Assembly: GCF_001831515.1 (NCBI RefSeq) | Contig: NZ_KV825619.1 | Coordinates: forward strand, 54,214 to 118,213 | Direction: 5' to 3' | Length of the DNA: 64,000 nucleotides | Origin: Corynebacterium sp. HMSC074A01 | GTDB taxonomy: Bacteria > Actinomycetota > Actinomycetes > Mycobacteriales > Mycobacteriaceae | Shown: positions 39,621 through 49,297 of the stretch, in pieces | Position numbering within the stretch: position 1 is the stretch's first letter | Layout: each line of letters opens with the position of its first letter | Translations under genes and position numbers: made by a program | Notes under the pieces: generated by a model | What the model was told of the DNA's origin: nothing | Databases searched by the model: none | The model's input: only the letters and a program-made list of their open reading frames with translations

Positions 39621-40219
39621 TGGCGCAGCCGGATCCGGAAAAGCTGGAGCGCCTGCAGGCGGCGCTTGCCGCATACGAGCGTGGCGAGGGCTCCAGTGAG
39701 CTGTTCGACCGCACCCGCGAGGAGGCACTCGCCCCGGTGCGCAAGCGTGCGCTCGGCCTGCTCGATCAACGCGCCCGTTCGCGCGAGGAGCTACGCGAGC
39801 GCCTGGTGCGCGCGGAGTTCGAACCGCAGGTGGTCGAGGAAGTGCTCGATGAACTTGAGCGCAACCGGCTTATCGACGACGCCGCCTTTGCCCACGAGTG
39901 GGTTCGTCAGCGCGCGAAGCGTCGCGGCAAGTCCTCTCGCGCGCTCGACCGCGAGCTTGTGCAGAAAGGCGTGGGCCGCGCGGACCGAGCCGACGCGCTC
40001 GCGCAGCTCAGCGAAGAGGACGAGGAACACACCGCCCGCGAGGTCGCTGAGAAGAAAGCCCGCCAGGTCAAGCGCGTGCCCGCCGACCGCGGCGAGTACA
40101 ACAAGGTGCTGCGCCGGGTGGTGGGGGCGATGGCGCGTCGCGGCTTCCCCGAGGGCATGGCGCTGGCCATCGGCCGAGAGGTGCTTGACGCCAGGCTCGA
40201 GGAGCTGCGAGAGAGCTAG
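39620..40219 (+). CDS. recX: Regulatory protein RecX
   Basis: Inhibitor and modulator of RecA filaments. The 199 residues contain the RecX three-helix repeats: [25 protein letters not shown] (about 34-58) and [44 protein letters not shown] (about 67-110). GTG start overlaps the recA stop by one base. Its 3' end overlaps the end of gluD on the other strand by 4 bp, with no terminator between the convergent transcripts. Confidence 0.95.
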
Positions 40220-41154
40220 CGGTCGGGGTTGTCGATCCGCACGTAGTCCGGGTCGTGCCAGTCCACGTTGACGTTGTCCTTCGTGTCCAGGCCCTGGTCG
40301 GCTTGCTCGGGAACGAGCGCGAACGGGTTGCGGCGGGCGCGGCCTGCGCGCAGCTGGCGCTCTACGCGAGAGGCCAGGCGGGTGAGCAGGAAGTTGATCG
40401 CGATCATGATGATGCCCACCACGATCAGCGCCGGGATGTAGTTCTGGTTGGCCGACGCGACCTGGGTGCCGGAGCGAACCACTTCGATGTAGCCGATCTG
40501 GTAGCCCAGCGCCGAGTCCTTCAGGGCGATGACCATCTGGGAGATCAGCGCCGGCAGCATGGCCGCGATGGACTGGGGCAGCAGGATCTGCCACATGGTC
40601 TGCCAGTGCGACATGCCGAGCGCCTGGGCTGCCTCGGTCTGACCCTTGGGTAGGGACTTGATGCCTGCGCGGAGGATCTCGGCGATGACGGCACCGTTGT
40701 AGAGCGTCAGTGCAACCACCACGGCCCAGAAGGCGAGCCCCTTCGGCGGCACGATCTTGAATACCGCGAAGAACTGGTAGAGGAAGATCATGAGCATCAG
40801 CACGGGGATCGCGCGGAAGAACTCGATGATGACGCCGCAGAACCAGCGGACGATTTTCGCCTCCGCGAGTCGCCCGAGGCCGAAGATCACACCGAAGACG
40901 ATGGCGAAGAGGATCGACAGCGCCGCTGCCTTCAGCGTGCCGAGCAGACCCGGGAGGATGTAGGTTGTCCAGGTGTTACCCTGGATAAACGGCGTCCACT
41001 TTGCGGCGCTCAGCTGCCCGTTGTCGGCGAGGGTGGAAAGCACCCACCACGCCACGGCGGCAAGTGCGAGCACCGTCAGCACCGTGTAGATGCGGTTGCG
41101 GCGGATGGCCTTTGGTCCCGGTGCGTCGTAAAGAACTGTTGCGCGGACGGACAT
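40216..41154 (-). CDS. gluD: Glutamate ABC transporter permease GluD
   Basis: Inner-membrane permease of the polar amino acid (HAAT) ABC family. The 312 residues have an N-terminal helix (about 20-40), then the binding-protein-dependent permease domain with about five helices and the EAA loop [24 protein letters not shown] (about 176-199) that docks on GluA. A hydrophilic C-terminal tail of about 45 residues follows. The start overlaps the gluC stop (TAATG). In C. glutamicum gluABCD imports glutamate. Confidence 0.93.
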   Translation of the reverse strand: MSVRATVLYDAPGPKAIRRNRIYTVLTVLALAAVAWWVLSTLADNGQLSAAKWTPFIQGNTWTTYILPGLLGTLKAAALSILFAIVFGVIFGLGRLAEAKIVRWFCGVIIEFFRAIPVLMLMIFLYQFFAVFKIVPPKGLAFWAVVVALTLYNGAVIAEILRAGIKSLPKGQTEAAQALGMSHWQTMWQILLPQSIAAMLPALISQMVIALKDSALGYQIGYIEVVRSGTQVASANQNYIPALIVVGIIMIAINFLLTRLASRVERQLRAGRARRNPFALVPEQADQGLDTKDNVNVDWHDPDYVRIDNPDR

Positions 41155-41840
41155 TAGCGCTTCACCGCCAATCGGTCAGACAGCCAGCCGAGAGCAAGGC
41201 CCATCGGCAGCGTGAGGATGAGGAATCCGGCGGCGAAGACGCCGAAGATGACAAACAGTTGGTTCGCGTGAAACTCGATCGTGGACTTCATCAGCAGCGA
41301 GGCTTCGGCCACGCCGATCACGGAGGCGATCGTGGTGTTCTTGGTCAATGCAATCAGCGTATTGCCCAGCGGCACGATCGCGGCGCGCACGGCCTGCGGG
41401 AAGATGATCAGAGAGAAGATCTGCCCGAAGCTCAAGCCCAGAGAACGTGCGGCTTCCGCCTGCCCGAAGTGGACGGTGTTGATGCCACTGCGCAGCGATT
41501 CCGCCACGAAGCAGCTGGTGTAGAGGATGAAGCCGAGCACGGCGAGCCGGAAGTTCTGGTCGATGATAAACGTCGAGGAATCCCGGCTGGCCAGCGTCAG
41601 CCCGAGGTTCTGGTACAGCCCGAAGGAGCAAAACAGGATCACCAGGGTGAGCGGGGTGTTGCGCACCGTCTCAATGTAGGTGGTGGCAAGCCCGCGCAGG
41701 ATGCCTACGGGCGAGACCCGCATTGCGGTCAGAATCGTGCCGAGGATCATTGCGCCGATCGCCGAATAGACGGTCAGCTTGATCGTGGTGAAAAACGCCG
41801 GCCAGAGATTCGGCAAAAGGTCGGCCCATAAGGCGTCCAT
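41154..41840 (-). CDS. gluC: Glutamate ABC transporter permease GluC
   Basis: Second permease of the glutamate importer, 228 residues, five or so helices. The EAA loop is [24 protein letters not shown] (about 122-145), and [23 protein letters not shown] marks the HisM/GlnP family. Separated from gluB by 70 bp holding a strong hairpin, and joined to gluD by a TAATG overlap. Confidence 0.94.
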   Translation of the reverse strand: MDALWADLLPNLWPAFFTTIKLTVYSAIGAMILGTILTAMRVSPVGILRGLATTYIETVRNTPLTLVILFCSFGLYQNLGLTLASRDSSTFIIDQNFRLAVLGFILYTSCFVAESLRSGINTVHFGQAEAARSLGLSFGQIFSLIIFPQAVRAAIVPLGNTLIALTKNTTIASVIGVAEASLLMKSTIEFHANQLFVIFGVFAAGFLILTLPMGLALGWLSDRLAVKR

Positions 41841-41860
41841 GGAGTACTCCTACAAGCTGT

Positions 41861-41893
41861 GCGCGCGTATCGACGCCCCGTCGATACGCGCGC
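41861..41893. terminator. Intercistronic hairpin between gluB and gluC
   Basis: Perfect 15-bp stem (41861-41875 with 41879-41893) with a 3-nt loop and no T run. Such a hairpin after a binding-protein gene usually stabilises its mRNA or attenuates transcription, making binding protein in excess of permease; here that is inferred. Confidence 0.75.
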
Positions 41894-41910
41894 GGGGTGG
41901 GTGGGCTGAA

Positions 41911-42789
41911 CTAGCTCTCCAGGAAGGAGAGATCGCCCGGGGTTGCCTCGTTGACGCCAACGCCGCCCTCGAGGTTCTCATCGACGAAGTTCTTGAAGGA
42001 ACCGTCGGAGTACATCGCCTCGAGCGCCTTGTTGATCGCGTCGACTGCAGCGGTGTCGTCCTTCTGCACGCCGATCCCGTAGTTCTCGTTGGTGAACGGC
42101 TCGCCGTCCTTCTCCAGCTCGACGACCTCGAAGTCGCCCGGGGACTGGGCTGCGTAGCCGCCGAGGATGGTGGCGTCCGTGGTCAGGGCGTCAACGTTGC
42201 CGTTGCGCAGTGCCTCGACGCAGGAGGAGTAGGTGTCGTACTCCTGCAGCTGGACACCCGGCAGCGCGTCCTTGACCTTCTGTGCCGGGGTGGAACCGGT
42301 CACGGAGCAGAGGATGCGGCCGTCCAGGTCCTCGAGACCCGCGATGTCGTTGGCATCGCTGCGAACCAGCAGGCCCTGGTGGGTGAGCAGGTACGGGCCG
42401 CCGAAGCTGACGGCCTCGGAGCGGGACTCGTTGATGGTGTAGGTCGCGCCGATGGCCGCAACCTCACCGTTCTGGATGAGGGTCTCGCGCTGGGCGGACG
42501 GGGTCTCGCGCCAGGTGATCTCCGGGTGCTCCCAGCCGTTTTCGTCAGCGATGGAGTTGACCACGTAGGTCAGCACCTCCACGTCGAGGCCCGACATGGT
42601 GCCGTCGGCCTCGCGCAAGCCGAGGCCCGGCTGATCGTACTTGGTGCCGAGGGTGACGCTGCCGGCCTCGATCTGTGCGAGCAGGCCGTCGCCGGAGGCT
42701 TCGCCTTCCGAGCCGCCGCAGGCAACCAGGGTGGTGGCCGCCAGCGCGGCGACGGCGGTGGTGGTCAGGGTGCGAAGTGCGCGGTTCAT
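41911..42789 (-). CDS. gluB: Glutamate-binding lipoprotein GluB
   Basis: Extracytoplasmic solute-binding protein of the glutamate importer. The signal peptide ends in lipobox LVAC (Cys about 24) followed by GGSEGEASG. The mature domain has family-3 binding protein motifs: LGTKYDQPGLGLREADGTMSGLDVEV (about 48-73), GAIGATYTI-like AAIGATYTINESR and LCSVTGSTPAQ. AAGGAG lies before the ATG. Second gene of the gluABCD operon. Confidence 0.95.
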   Translation of the reverse strand: MNRALRTLTTTAVAALAATTLVACGGSEGEASGDGLLAQIEAGSVTLGTKYDQPGLGLREADGTMSGLDVEVLTYVVNSIADENGWEHPEITWRETPSAQRETLIQNGEVAAIGATYTINESRSEAVSFGGPYLLTHQGLLVRSDANDIAGLEDLDGRILCSVTGSTPAQKVKDALPGVQLQEYDTYSSCVEALRNGNVDALTTDATILGGYAAQSPGDFEVVELEKDGEPFTNENYGIGVQKDDTAAVDAINKALEAMYSDGSFKNFVDENLEGGVGVNEATPGDLSFLES

Positions 42790-42839
42790 GAGTGGTCTCC
42801 TTGCAAGATAAAGGGGTAAGGGTGTGGGATATGGTCCGA

Positions 42840-43568
42840 TTAGTGCGAGAGGATCTTTGCCAGAAAGTCCTTCGCGCGACCGGACTGGGGGTTGGTGAAG
42901 AAGGACTCCGGGTCGGTGTCCTCCACGATCTCGCCGTCGGCCATAAACAGGATGCGGTCGGCTACCTTGCGGGCGAAGCCCATCTCGTGGGTAACCACCA
43001 CCATCGTCATGCCGGTTGCGGCGAGCTCGCCCATCACATCGAGGACTTCTCCGACCATTTCGGGGTCGAGGGCGGACGTCGGCTCGTCGAAAAGCATGAC
43101 CTTCGGTTCCATGGCGAGCGCACGCGCGATGGCGACGCGCTGCTGCTGGCCGCCGGAGAGCTGCGCGGGGTACTTTTCAGCCTGGTTGCCGATGCCGACG
43201 CGATCGAGCAGCTCCGCCGCGCGCTTCTGCGCATCGGCCTTGCTCATCTTGCGCACTTTCATCGGGCCAAGCGTGACGTTGTCGCGGATGGTCAGGTGCG
43301 GAAACAGGTTGAACTGCTGGAACACCATGCCGACGTCGGCGCGCAGTTTTGCCAGCTCCTTGCCCTCGGCGGGCAACAGCTTGCCGTCGATGTGGATCGT
43401 GCCCTCCTCGATGGTTTCGAGGCGGTTGATCGTGCGACACAGGGTGGACTTGCCGGAGCCGGACGGCCCGAGCACGACCACGACCTCGCCTTTGGGCACG
43501 GTCAGGTTGATGTCTGTCAGGGCGTGGAAGTCACCGAAGTACTTCTGCACGCCCTCCATGCGAATCAT
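42840..43568 (-). CDS. gluA: Glutamate ABC transporter ATP-binding protein GluA
   Basis: ATPase of the glutamate importer: Walker [11 protein letters not shown] (about 33-42), Q-loop [11 protein letters not shown], signature [16 protein letters not shown] (about 130-145), Walker [13 protein letters not shown] and switch His in VVTHEMGFA. Starting at ATG 43568 gives 242 residues, the length I recall for C. glutamicum GluA, with AGGAAA upstream. An in-frame ATG at 43589 would add 7 residues and remains possible. First gene of gluABCD, divergent from miaB. Confidence 0.94.
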   Translation of the reverse strand: MIRMEGVQKYFGDFHALTDINLTVPKGEVVVVLGPSGSGKSTLCRTINRLETIEEGTIHIDGKLLPAEGKELAKLRADVGMVFQQFNLFPHLTIRDNVTLGPMKVRKMSKADAQKRAAELLDRVGIGNQAEKYPAQLSGGQQQRVAIARALAMEPKVMLFDEPTSALDPEMVGEVLDVMGELAATGMTMVVVTHEMGFARKVADRILFMADGEIVEDTDPESFFTNPQSGRAKDFLAKILSH

Positions 43569-43748
43569 GGGTTCAGTTTCCTGTGTCATAGGTCTAACTG
43601 GTACTCCATAAACGTGACCTATGCCACCCGATTGTGAAAGTTTGTGTAAATTTCCCCCAAACTGTGGGTAACGCTGCCGCAATTTTTGCTGACGGGACCC
43701 TGGCCGCCGCGCGCGTACATACGGTTGGGTGGATTCCGCGCGCGGGGA

Positions 43749-43754
43749 TAGACT
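43749..43754 (+). promoter_or_regulatory. miaB leaderless promoter -10 (TAGACT)
   Basis: TAGACT is followed by exactly 7 nt and GTG 43762, which fixes the start. Confidence 0.62.
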
Positions 43755-43761
43755 GTTCGCC

Positions 43762-45312
43762 GTGACGCAGCAGAACTTTTCCCACACCACGGACCTGGCA
43801 GAAGAACCCTCGCACCCGCGTACCTACGAGGTGCGCACCTTCGGGTGCCAGATGAACGTGCACGACTCCGAGCGCCTCTCCGGCATGCTGGAAGAGGCCG
43901 GTTACGTAGCCGCGGATACGGACACGGAAGCGGACCTGGTGGTGTTTAACACCTGCGCGGTGCGGGAAAACGCCGACAAGCGCCTCTACGGCACGCTCGG
44001 TCAGCTGAAGAAGACCAAGGAGCAGCACCCGGGCATGCAGATCGCCGTCGGTGGCTGCCTGGCGCAAAAAGACCGCGACACGGTGTTGGAAAAGGCCCCG
44101 TGGGTGGATGCTGTCTTTGGCACGCACAACCTGTCTGCCCTGCCCGCGCTGCTCGACCGTGCGCGCGTGGAGGAGGAGGCGCAGGTGGAAATCGTCGAGT
44201 CGCTCGAGGTGTTCCCCTCCGTACTGCCGGCGAAGCGCGAGTCCTCGTACGCGGGCTGGGTCTCTGTCTCGGTGGGCTGCAACAACACGTGCACCTTCTG
44301 TATCGTGCCGAGCCTGCGCGGCAAGGAGGTCGACCGCCGCCCGGGCGACATCCTGGCTGAGGTACAGGCCCTGGTGGACCAGGGGGTCTCGGAGATCACG
44401 CTGCTGGGGCAGAACGTCAACTCCTACGGAGTTAACTTCGTGGACGAGGACTTAGCGCGCGACCGCTCGGCCTTTTCCAAGCTTCTGCGCGCCTGTGGCG
44501 AGATTGAGGGCCTGGAGCGGGTGCGCTTTACGTCCCCGCACCCGGCGGAATTCACCTCCGATGTGATCGACGCGATGGCCGAGACCCCGAACGTGTGCCC
44601 GCAGCTGCACATGCCGCTGCAGTCTGGCTCCGACAAGGTGCTCAAGGACATGCGTCGCTCGTATCGCACCAAGAAGTTCCTCGGCATCTTGGACGAGGTG
44701 CGCGAGAAGCTGCCGCACGCCTCGCTGACCACCGATATCATCGTCGGCTTCCCCGGCGAAACGGAAGAAGACTTCCAGGACACGCTCGACGTGGTGGAGA
44801 AGGCGCGCTTTACCTCCGCGTTTACCTTCCAGTACTCGCCGCGTCCCGGCACCCCGGCCGCGGAGATGGACAACCAGGTGCCCAAGGAGGTCGTCCAGGA
44901 GCGCTTCGAGCGCCTCATCGCGCTGCAGGAGCGCATCAGCGCCGAGGAAAACGCGAAGCTCGTCGGCACCGAGCAGGAGTTGCTCGTCCAAGCCGAGGGC
45001 GGGCGGAAGAACGACCGCACCCACCGGATGTCCGGCCGCGCCCGCGACGGCCGCCTCGTCCACTTCACCCCAGAGGGCAACCTCGATGGCGAGATCCGCC
45101 CCGGCGACGTCGTGCACGTGCGCATCACCGATTCCAAGCCGCACTTCCTCATCGCCGACGACGGGGTGCTCGCGCACCGCCGTACCAAGGCGGGCGACAA
45201 CTCGGCCGCAGGTGAGGTGCCGACGACCGCGCCGGTAGGCGTCGGACTCGGCCTGCCGACGATCGGTCGGCCGGCGGCACAGGCTCCGGATTCCGCCTGC
45301 TGCGGCGGTTAG
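43762..45312 (+). CDS. miaB: tRNA-2-methylthio-N6-dimethylallyladenosine synthase
   Basis: Radical-SAM methylthiotransferase acting on A37 of tRNAs after MiaA. The N-terminal cluster ligands lie in [16 protein letters not shown] and VGGCLAQ; the radical-SAM motif is [12 protein letters not shown] (CxxxCxxC, about 172-183); a C-terminal TRAM domain (about 395-460) binds tRNA. A Pro/Ala-rich tail of about 35 residues ends in ACCGG. GTG 43762 is chosen from the leaderless promoter; the frame extends to 43729 but without support. Confidence 0.95.
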   Translation: MTQQNFSHTTDLAEEPSHPRTYEVRTFGCQMNVHDSERLSGMLEEAGYVAADTDTEADLVVFNTCAVRENADKRLYGTLGQLKKTKEQHPGMQIAVGGCLAQKDRDTVLEKAPWVDAVFGTHNLSALPALLDRARVEEEAQVEIVESLEVFPSVLPAKRESSYAGWVSVSVGCNNTCTFCIVPSLRGKEVDRRPGDILAEVQALVDQGVSEITLLGQNVNSYGVNFVDEDLARDRSAFSKLLRACGEIEGLERVRFTSPHPAEFTSDVIDAMAETPNVCPQLHMPLQSGSDKVLKDMRRSYRTKKFLGILDEVREKLPHASLTTDIIVGFPGETEEDFQDTLDVVEKARFTSAFTFQYSPRPGTPAAEMDNQVPKEVVQERFERLIALQERISAEENAKLVGTEQELLVQAEGGRKNDRTHRMSGRARDGRLVHFTPEGNLDGEIRPGDVVHVRITDSKPHFLIADDGVLAHRRTKAGDNSAAGEVPTTAPVGVGLGLPTIGRPAAQAPDSACCGG

Positions 45313-45329
45313 CGCTACAGTTGGGCGAC

Positions 45330-45950
45330 ATGACGAAGCTCAACACCGAGACGCTTGCCCGCGCGGAAAAGGAAGCCGCCTCTTCCGTGGTCATGGGTGC
45401 GAAGCGATGGGTACTCGCAGCCGCAGCGGCGCTCTACCTGGTGGCGGTGTTCCTGCCGTTTGTAGGTGATGCCTCCCTCTGGCAGCTGCTTGCCGCGACT
45501 GAGGCAGCGAAGGCGGCGCAGACCGCGCTTACCGAGTACCTCTTCGCCTGGATCTCCTTCATCGGCGTCGCGGTCCTGACCACGCTCGCAGTGCTCACGC
45601 AGCGCTTCGCTGTCGCCGTGCCCGCATGGATGGTCACCACGGTCTCGCTGGTGTTCTCCGTGCTGGGGATCTGGCTGCGCAATTCGAACAGCTCGGGCAT
45701 TGGCCGCGGCGCCGGCTACTACCTGGCCATCCTCGCGGTGGTGATCGTGGTGTTTACCATCTTCCCGCTGATCCTGTCGCGCAACGAGGAGCAGGCCGCC
45801 GTCGCCGAGCAGCGCAGGGAGATCCAAGGCAAGGACGAGGTGGCGCTCGCGCAGCGCGCTGCGACCAGGGAGCAGGGCAACCCGCTGCTTATCGACGATC
45901 GCCGCGCCCGCGCCGCCGAACGCCACCGTAAGGACAGTGAGCGCGCCTAG
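45330..45950 (+). CDS. Conserved four-helix membrane protein following miaB
   Basis: A 206-residue protein with four hydrophobic segments (about 28-48, 66-90, 96-118, 133-153), a charged N-terminus (TKLNTETLARAEKEAA) and a basic/acidic C-terminal cytoplasmic tail (about 155-206). No known domain; the gene after miaB in mycobacteria is also an uncharacterised membrane protein, so it is probably the orthologue. TACAGT lies 8 nt before the ATG, so the message may be leaderless; a nearby TTG (45321) is less likely. Confidence 0.8.
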   Translation: MTKLNTETLARAEKEAASSVVMGAKRWVLAAAAALYLVAVFLPFVGDASLWQLLAATEAAKAAQTALTEYLFAWISFIGVAVLTTLAVLTQRFAVAVPAWMVTTVSLVFSVLGIWLRNSNSSGIGRGAGYYLAILAVVIVVFTIFPLILSRNEEQAAVAEQRREIQGKDEVALAQRAATREQGNPLLIDDRRARAAERHRKDSERA

Positions 45951-45956
45951 CGAGCA

Positions 45957-47045
45957 TCAGCGCTTGTGCCAGGCGGTCGTCGAAGAGACGCACTCGGCAC
46001 CAAGAGCTGCAAGGAGCGCACCCGCCGCCGCGGACTCAGCGGGGTAGGAGCAGTACACCGTTTCTAGGTCCTCCCACACCTCGTGGGCGCGCGTAAGCGT
46101 TGCGCGGATCATGCCTGCGGCAAGCCCCTTTTCGCGGTGTTCGGGGAGCACGTAGATCAGGCCGAGCTCGCAGACTGTCTTATCGTCGGCGCTGTAGCGC
46201 ACGAGCTCGCACAGCCCGACGATTTTCTTATCGACGTAGGCCAGGCCGGTGAGCTGGTGCCCGCCCCGGTTGCCCAGGCGCTGCCCGGCCTCCACGATGC
46301 GCGCAAGGTCCCACTCGATCGTGTCGAGCTCCAACTCTCCGCGCGGGTAGCCCTGTGAGGCGGAGGTCAACAGGTGCGCGAATTGCTCCACCTCGCCCGG
46401 GATGCCGGGACGTGTGGAGTTGAAGCCGGGGCCCTCGACGACCTCGAACGTGCCGTCGGGGTAGCAGGTGGAGTCGGGGAGTGCGGTGCGGCGTGCGATC
46501 GGGAAGGTGGCCTGGTCCTCGCGGAAAGCGGCGGTGTAGCCAAAGTCCTGCAGCGCTGGAGGGGTGTGCTCGCCCGGGGGATGGGGGATCCAGATGTGGC
46601 GGATGGGGCGAGCGAAGTGGGACGACAGGGCGTCGAGAAGCTGCAAAGCTGCCTCCCACGGTGCGGGAGGGATGGGCTCGCCGGGCAGCGGGGCGATGGC
46701 CGCGTCGAGGGTGATGTTGGCTTCGATCACCCCGCGGTCCTCCAGCAGCGGCAGTGAAACGAAGACCCAGGTGGCTACGCAGTCGAGGTCCTCGGCGAAA
46801 AGCTCCGGGTAGCCGAGCTCGGTCACGGGGCGCGGCGCGCGGGCGTCAGTGAGCGCGAAGAGGTAGGCGGCGGATTCCGCGGAAGGTGCCAAGCGGGTGC
46901 GCACGTGCGAGGCGCTGACCCCGGAGGTGGCAAGGCCGGTGATGTCCTGGATGGCCAGGGTGGCGGAAAAGGCGTACGCCCCAGTCACGGCCTCCGTAAG
47001 CTCGTCTGCACCGGGGTGAAGTACGAAAAGTTGCGGGTGCAGCAC
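45957..47045 (-). CDS. GNAT-family N-acetyltransferase
   Basis: A 362-residue protein. The C-terminal half (about 205-350) has the GNAT core: VGLCELVRYSADDKTVCELGLIYVLPEHREKGLAAGMIRATL, with the acetyl-CoA pyrophosphate loop EHREKGLA standing in for R-x-x-G-x-G/A. The N-terminal half is diverged and may be a second, inactive GNAT domain. The GTG start overlaps the DUF349 stop by one base (TAGTG). The substrate is unknown. It converges with the membrane-protein gene, with a 6-bp gap. Confidence 0.8.
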   Translation of the reverse strand: MLHPQLFVLHPGADELTEAVTGAYAFSATLAIQDITGLATSGVSASHVRTRLAPSAESAAYLFALTDARAPRPVTELGYPELFAEDLDCVATWVFVSLPLLEDRGVIEANITLDAAIAPLPGEPIPPAPWEAALQLLDALSSHFARPIRHIWIPHPPGEHTPPALQDFGYTAAFREDQATFPIARRTALPDSTCYPDGTFEVVEGPGFNSTRPGIPGEVEQFAHLLTSASQGYPRGELELDTIEWDLARIVEAGQRLGNRGGHQLTGLAYVDKKIVGLCELVRYSADDKTVCELGLIYVLPEHREKGLAAGMIRATLTRAHEVWEDLETVYCSYPAESAAAGALLAALGAECVSSTTAWHKR

Positions 47046-48472
47046 TAGTTGTCGTTGACCGCCTTGGTCGCCACGTCGGCGAACTCCTGCCACTGGGCGG
47101 CCTGCTCGCGCAGCTCGGCGGCCTTGTCAGCCTTGCCTGCGGCTTCGGCGGTCTCTGCCTGCTTCTTCAAGTCGTCTGCCTTGACCTGGAACTGGTTCGC
47201 GGTGGCCTGCGCTGCCGGGTCGGCCTTGCGCCAGCGGGATTCCTCGGCCTCAGCGACGCGCTGCTCGAGCGCGCCAATCTTGTCCTCGTACTCGCGCACT
47301 TGGCCTCGCGGCACGTAGCCGATTTCGTCCCACTTGTCCTGCAGCTCGCGGAGCTTCGCCTTCGCCCCACCCAGGCCCTTGGCTGGGTCGATCAAAGGCT
47401 CGTACTGCGCAATGAGCGCGTCCTTGGCCTCGGCGTTTGCGGCGAACTCGCGGTCGCGCTCGGCGTTGACCGCGTCGCGGGCACCGAAGAACTTGTCCTG
47501 GGCGGCGCGGAACTTCGCCCACAGCTTGTCATCGGCCTCGCGCGGGGCGCGGCCGGCGGCCTTCCACTCCTTCATCAGGTCGCGGTAGGCGCGGGCGGTC
47601 TCGTTCCAGTCCGTGGAGTCCTGCAGCGCCTCGGCGCGAACCACCAGCTCCTCCTTTGCGCGCTTGGCGGCGGCGCGGTTGCGGTCCAGCTCGGCGAAGT
47701 GGGAGCCGCGGCGACGGTTGAAGGCGTCGCGTGCGCGCGAGTAGCGCTTCCACAACTGGTCATCCGTCTTGTGGTCGATGCCGCGGATGGTGCGCCACTC
47801 CTCCAAGATGGCGCGGATCCTATCGCCCGCTGCTTTCCACTCAGTAGAGTTCTCGGCCAGGTCCTCGGCCTCGGCCGCAAGCGCTTCCTTGCGGGCGATG
47901 GCGTCGGCGCGGCGCTTCGCCTTGGCTTCCTTGGCCTGCTTGCCCGCGACATCGGAGGCGGCGATGACCGCATCCAGGCGTGCGTCGACCGCGTCGAGGT
48001 CGCCGATGACAGCCTGCTCATCCAGCGAGGCCTTGAGCTCTTCGGCGCGCTGGCGCAGCTGCGCCGCGTCGTCCGGGTGGGCGGCAAGGCGGGACTCGAT
48101 CAGCTCGACCTCAGTGACCAGGTCGTCGAAGCGCTGCCCGTAGTGGGCCAGCCCCTCTTCCGGGGTACCGGCCTGCCAGGAACCGATCTGGCGCTCCGTG
48201 CCGCCGCGAGTGACAAAGACCGCGCCTTTTTCGTCGATCCGGCCGAACTTGGACGGGTCAGAGGCGGGTGCGACAGGTGCCGGGTGGGGCACTGGCGACG
48301 GGGTAGTGGACTGCGGGTTCGCCGAGCTCGGGCGCGCACCGGGCAGCGGTCCCGGCTTGGGCGCGCGGTGCGGCATTGCGGCCGGCGAGGGCTTCGCGCC
48401 CGGTGTGGGCTTTGCCTGTGGCTTCGCGTCCGCCTGGGGCGTGTTCTCCGGTGTCTGGTCCGAGGTGGTCAT
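47045..48472 (-). CDS. DUF349-domain coiled-coil protein
   Basis: A 475-residue, highly charged alpha-helical protein. After about 90 residues of Pro/Ala-rich leader comes SKFGRIDEKGAVFVTRGGTERQIGSWQAG (about 93-121), then repeated DUF349 helices with a Trp-spaced pattern (STEWKAAGDRIRAILEEWRTI, STDWNETARAYRDLMKEWKAAG). M. tuberculosis has a DUF349 protein in this region (near miaB-miaA). Function unknown. AAAGGA precedes the ATG. Divergent from the 48686 gene. Confidence 0.85.
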   Translation of the reverse strand: MTTSDQTPENTPQADAKPQAKPTPGAKPSPAAMPHRAPKPGPLPGARPSSANPQSTTPSPVPHPAPVAPASDPSKFGRIDEKGAVFVTRGGTERQIGSWQAGTPEEGLAHYGQRFDDLVTEVELIESRLAAHPDDAAQLRQRAEELKASLDEQAVIGDLDAVDARLDAVIAASDVAGKQAKEAKAKRRADAIARKEALAAEAEDLAENSTEWKAAGDRIRAILEEWRTIRGIDHKTDDQLWKRYSRARDAFNRRRGSHFAELDRNRAAAKRAKEELVVRAEALQDSTDWNETARAYRDLMKEWKAAGRAPREADDKLWAKFRAAQDKFFGARDAVNAERDREFAANAEAKDALIAQYEPLIDPAKGLGGAKAKLRELQDKWDEIGYVPRGQVREYEDKIGALEQRVAEAEESRWRKADPAAQATANQFQVKADDLKKQAETAEAAGKADKAAELREQAAQWQEFADVATKAVNDN

Positions 48473-48672
48473 TGCAGGTCCTTTCCCTACGTTCAAAGTG
48501 CCGCGCGACGCGGCTGCCGGTGCCACCCGGCGCGTGCGGCGGGGCCGAAGTCGAGTACGGCCCGAAAACGCACGGCGGGTGCTGCAACAGACTCTACAGG
48601 GGACAGGCAGGAAGTGCGCCGAAAACCTGCGAAATCGCAGGGCCAGCGAGAAAGGCCACGCGACCGGGACAC

Positions 48673-48678
48673 TAGAGT
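48673..48678 (+). promoter_or_regulatory. Leaderless promoter -10 (TAGAGT) of the gene at 48686
   Basis: TAGAGT is followed by exactly 7 nt and GTG 48686. Confidence 0.6.
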
Positions 48679-48685
48679 GGGGTGC

Positions 48686-49297
48686 GTGACTACTCGCGCC
48701 CAGATTCTGCTGATGCCCGGCTCTCCGGCCCTCGTGGACGCGCTCGCGCCCGCGCATGAGCCTTCGCGGCGGGTGCTGGAGTGCCTCCGCGCGGCCGCGC
48801 GCGACGCGTTAGAGGGCATAGAGGCCCGCGCCGTCGATATCGTCTGCCCCCTCGAGCAGCGCGACTACACCGCCCATACCGGCTCCTTTGCGGCCTGGGG
48901 TGCGCAGCAGGTCCAGCTTGGTGCCGGCAACTACCTGCCCGAGCTCGTCGCCCGCTACGCGCTGGCCCCGCTCGAGGTACAGGTGCGCGAGGTCCGCGAG
49001 CACATCGGCACCCCGGACCCGACCGTACTTACCGTGGTAGTGGTGGACGGCTCCGCGGGGCTGACCGCCCGCGCCCCGCTTGCGCTCGTGCCCGGCGCGC
49101 CCGAGCTGCACGTCCAGCTGCAGGACTTCGTCGCTGGCAAGGCCGAGTTGCCTGGCCAGCTGGAGTCCCTCGGCGTGTTCGAGCCGCGCCTGTGGGAGGA
49201 ACTGGCCGGGCTTGAGACGCAGCAGCGCGAGCTGTGCTGCGCCGACGACTCCTTGGGCGTGGGCCGCTACGTCGGATTGTGGGAGGTGTGCTCGTGA
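48686..49297 (+). CDS. Conserved actinobacterial protein upstream of miaA, function unknown
   Basis: A 203-residue cytoplasmic protein with a beta/alpha pattern (TRAQILLMPGSPALVDALAP, LTVVVVDGSAGLTARAPLALVPGA). It corresponds in position to an uncharacterised alanine-rich protein before miaA in mycobacteria, which has been compared with class III extradiol dioxygenases; no metal site can be claimed from this sequence. GTG 48686 is placed by the -10 box. Its TGA overlaps the miaA GTG. Confidence 0.75.
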   Translation: MTTRAQILLMPGSPALVDALAPAHEPSRRVLECLRAAARDALEGIEARAVDIVCPLEQRDYTAHTGSFAAWGAQQVQLGAGNYLPELVARYALAPLEVQVREVREHIGTPDPTVLTVVVVDGSAGLTARAPLALVPGAPELHVQLQDFVAGKAELPGQLESLGVFEPRLWEELAGLETQQRELCCADDSLGVGRYVGLWEVCS

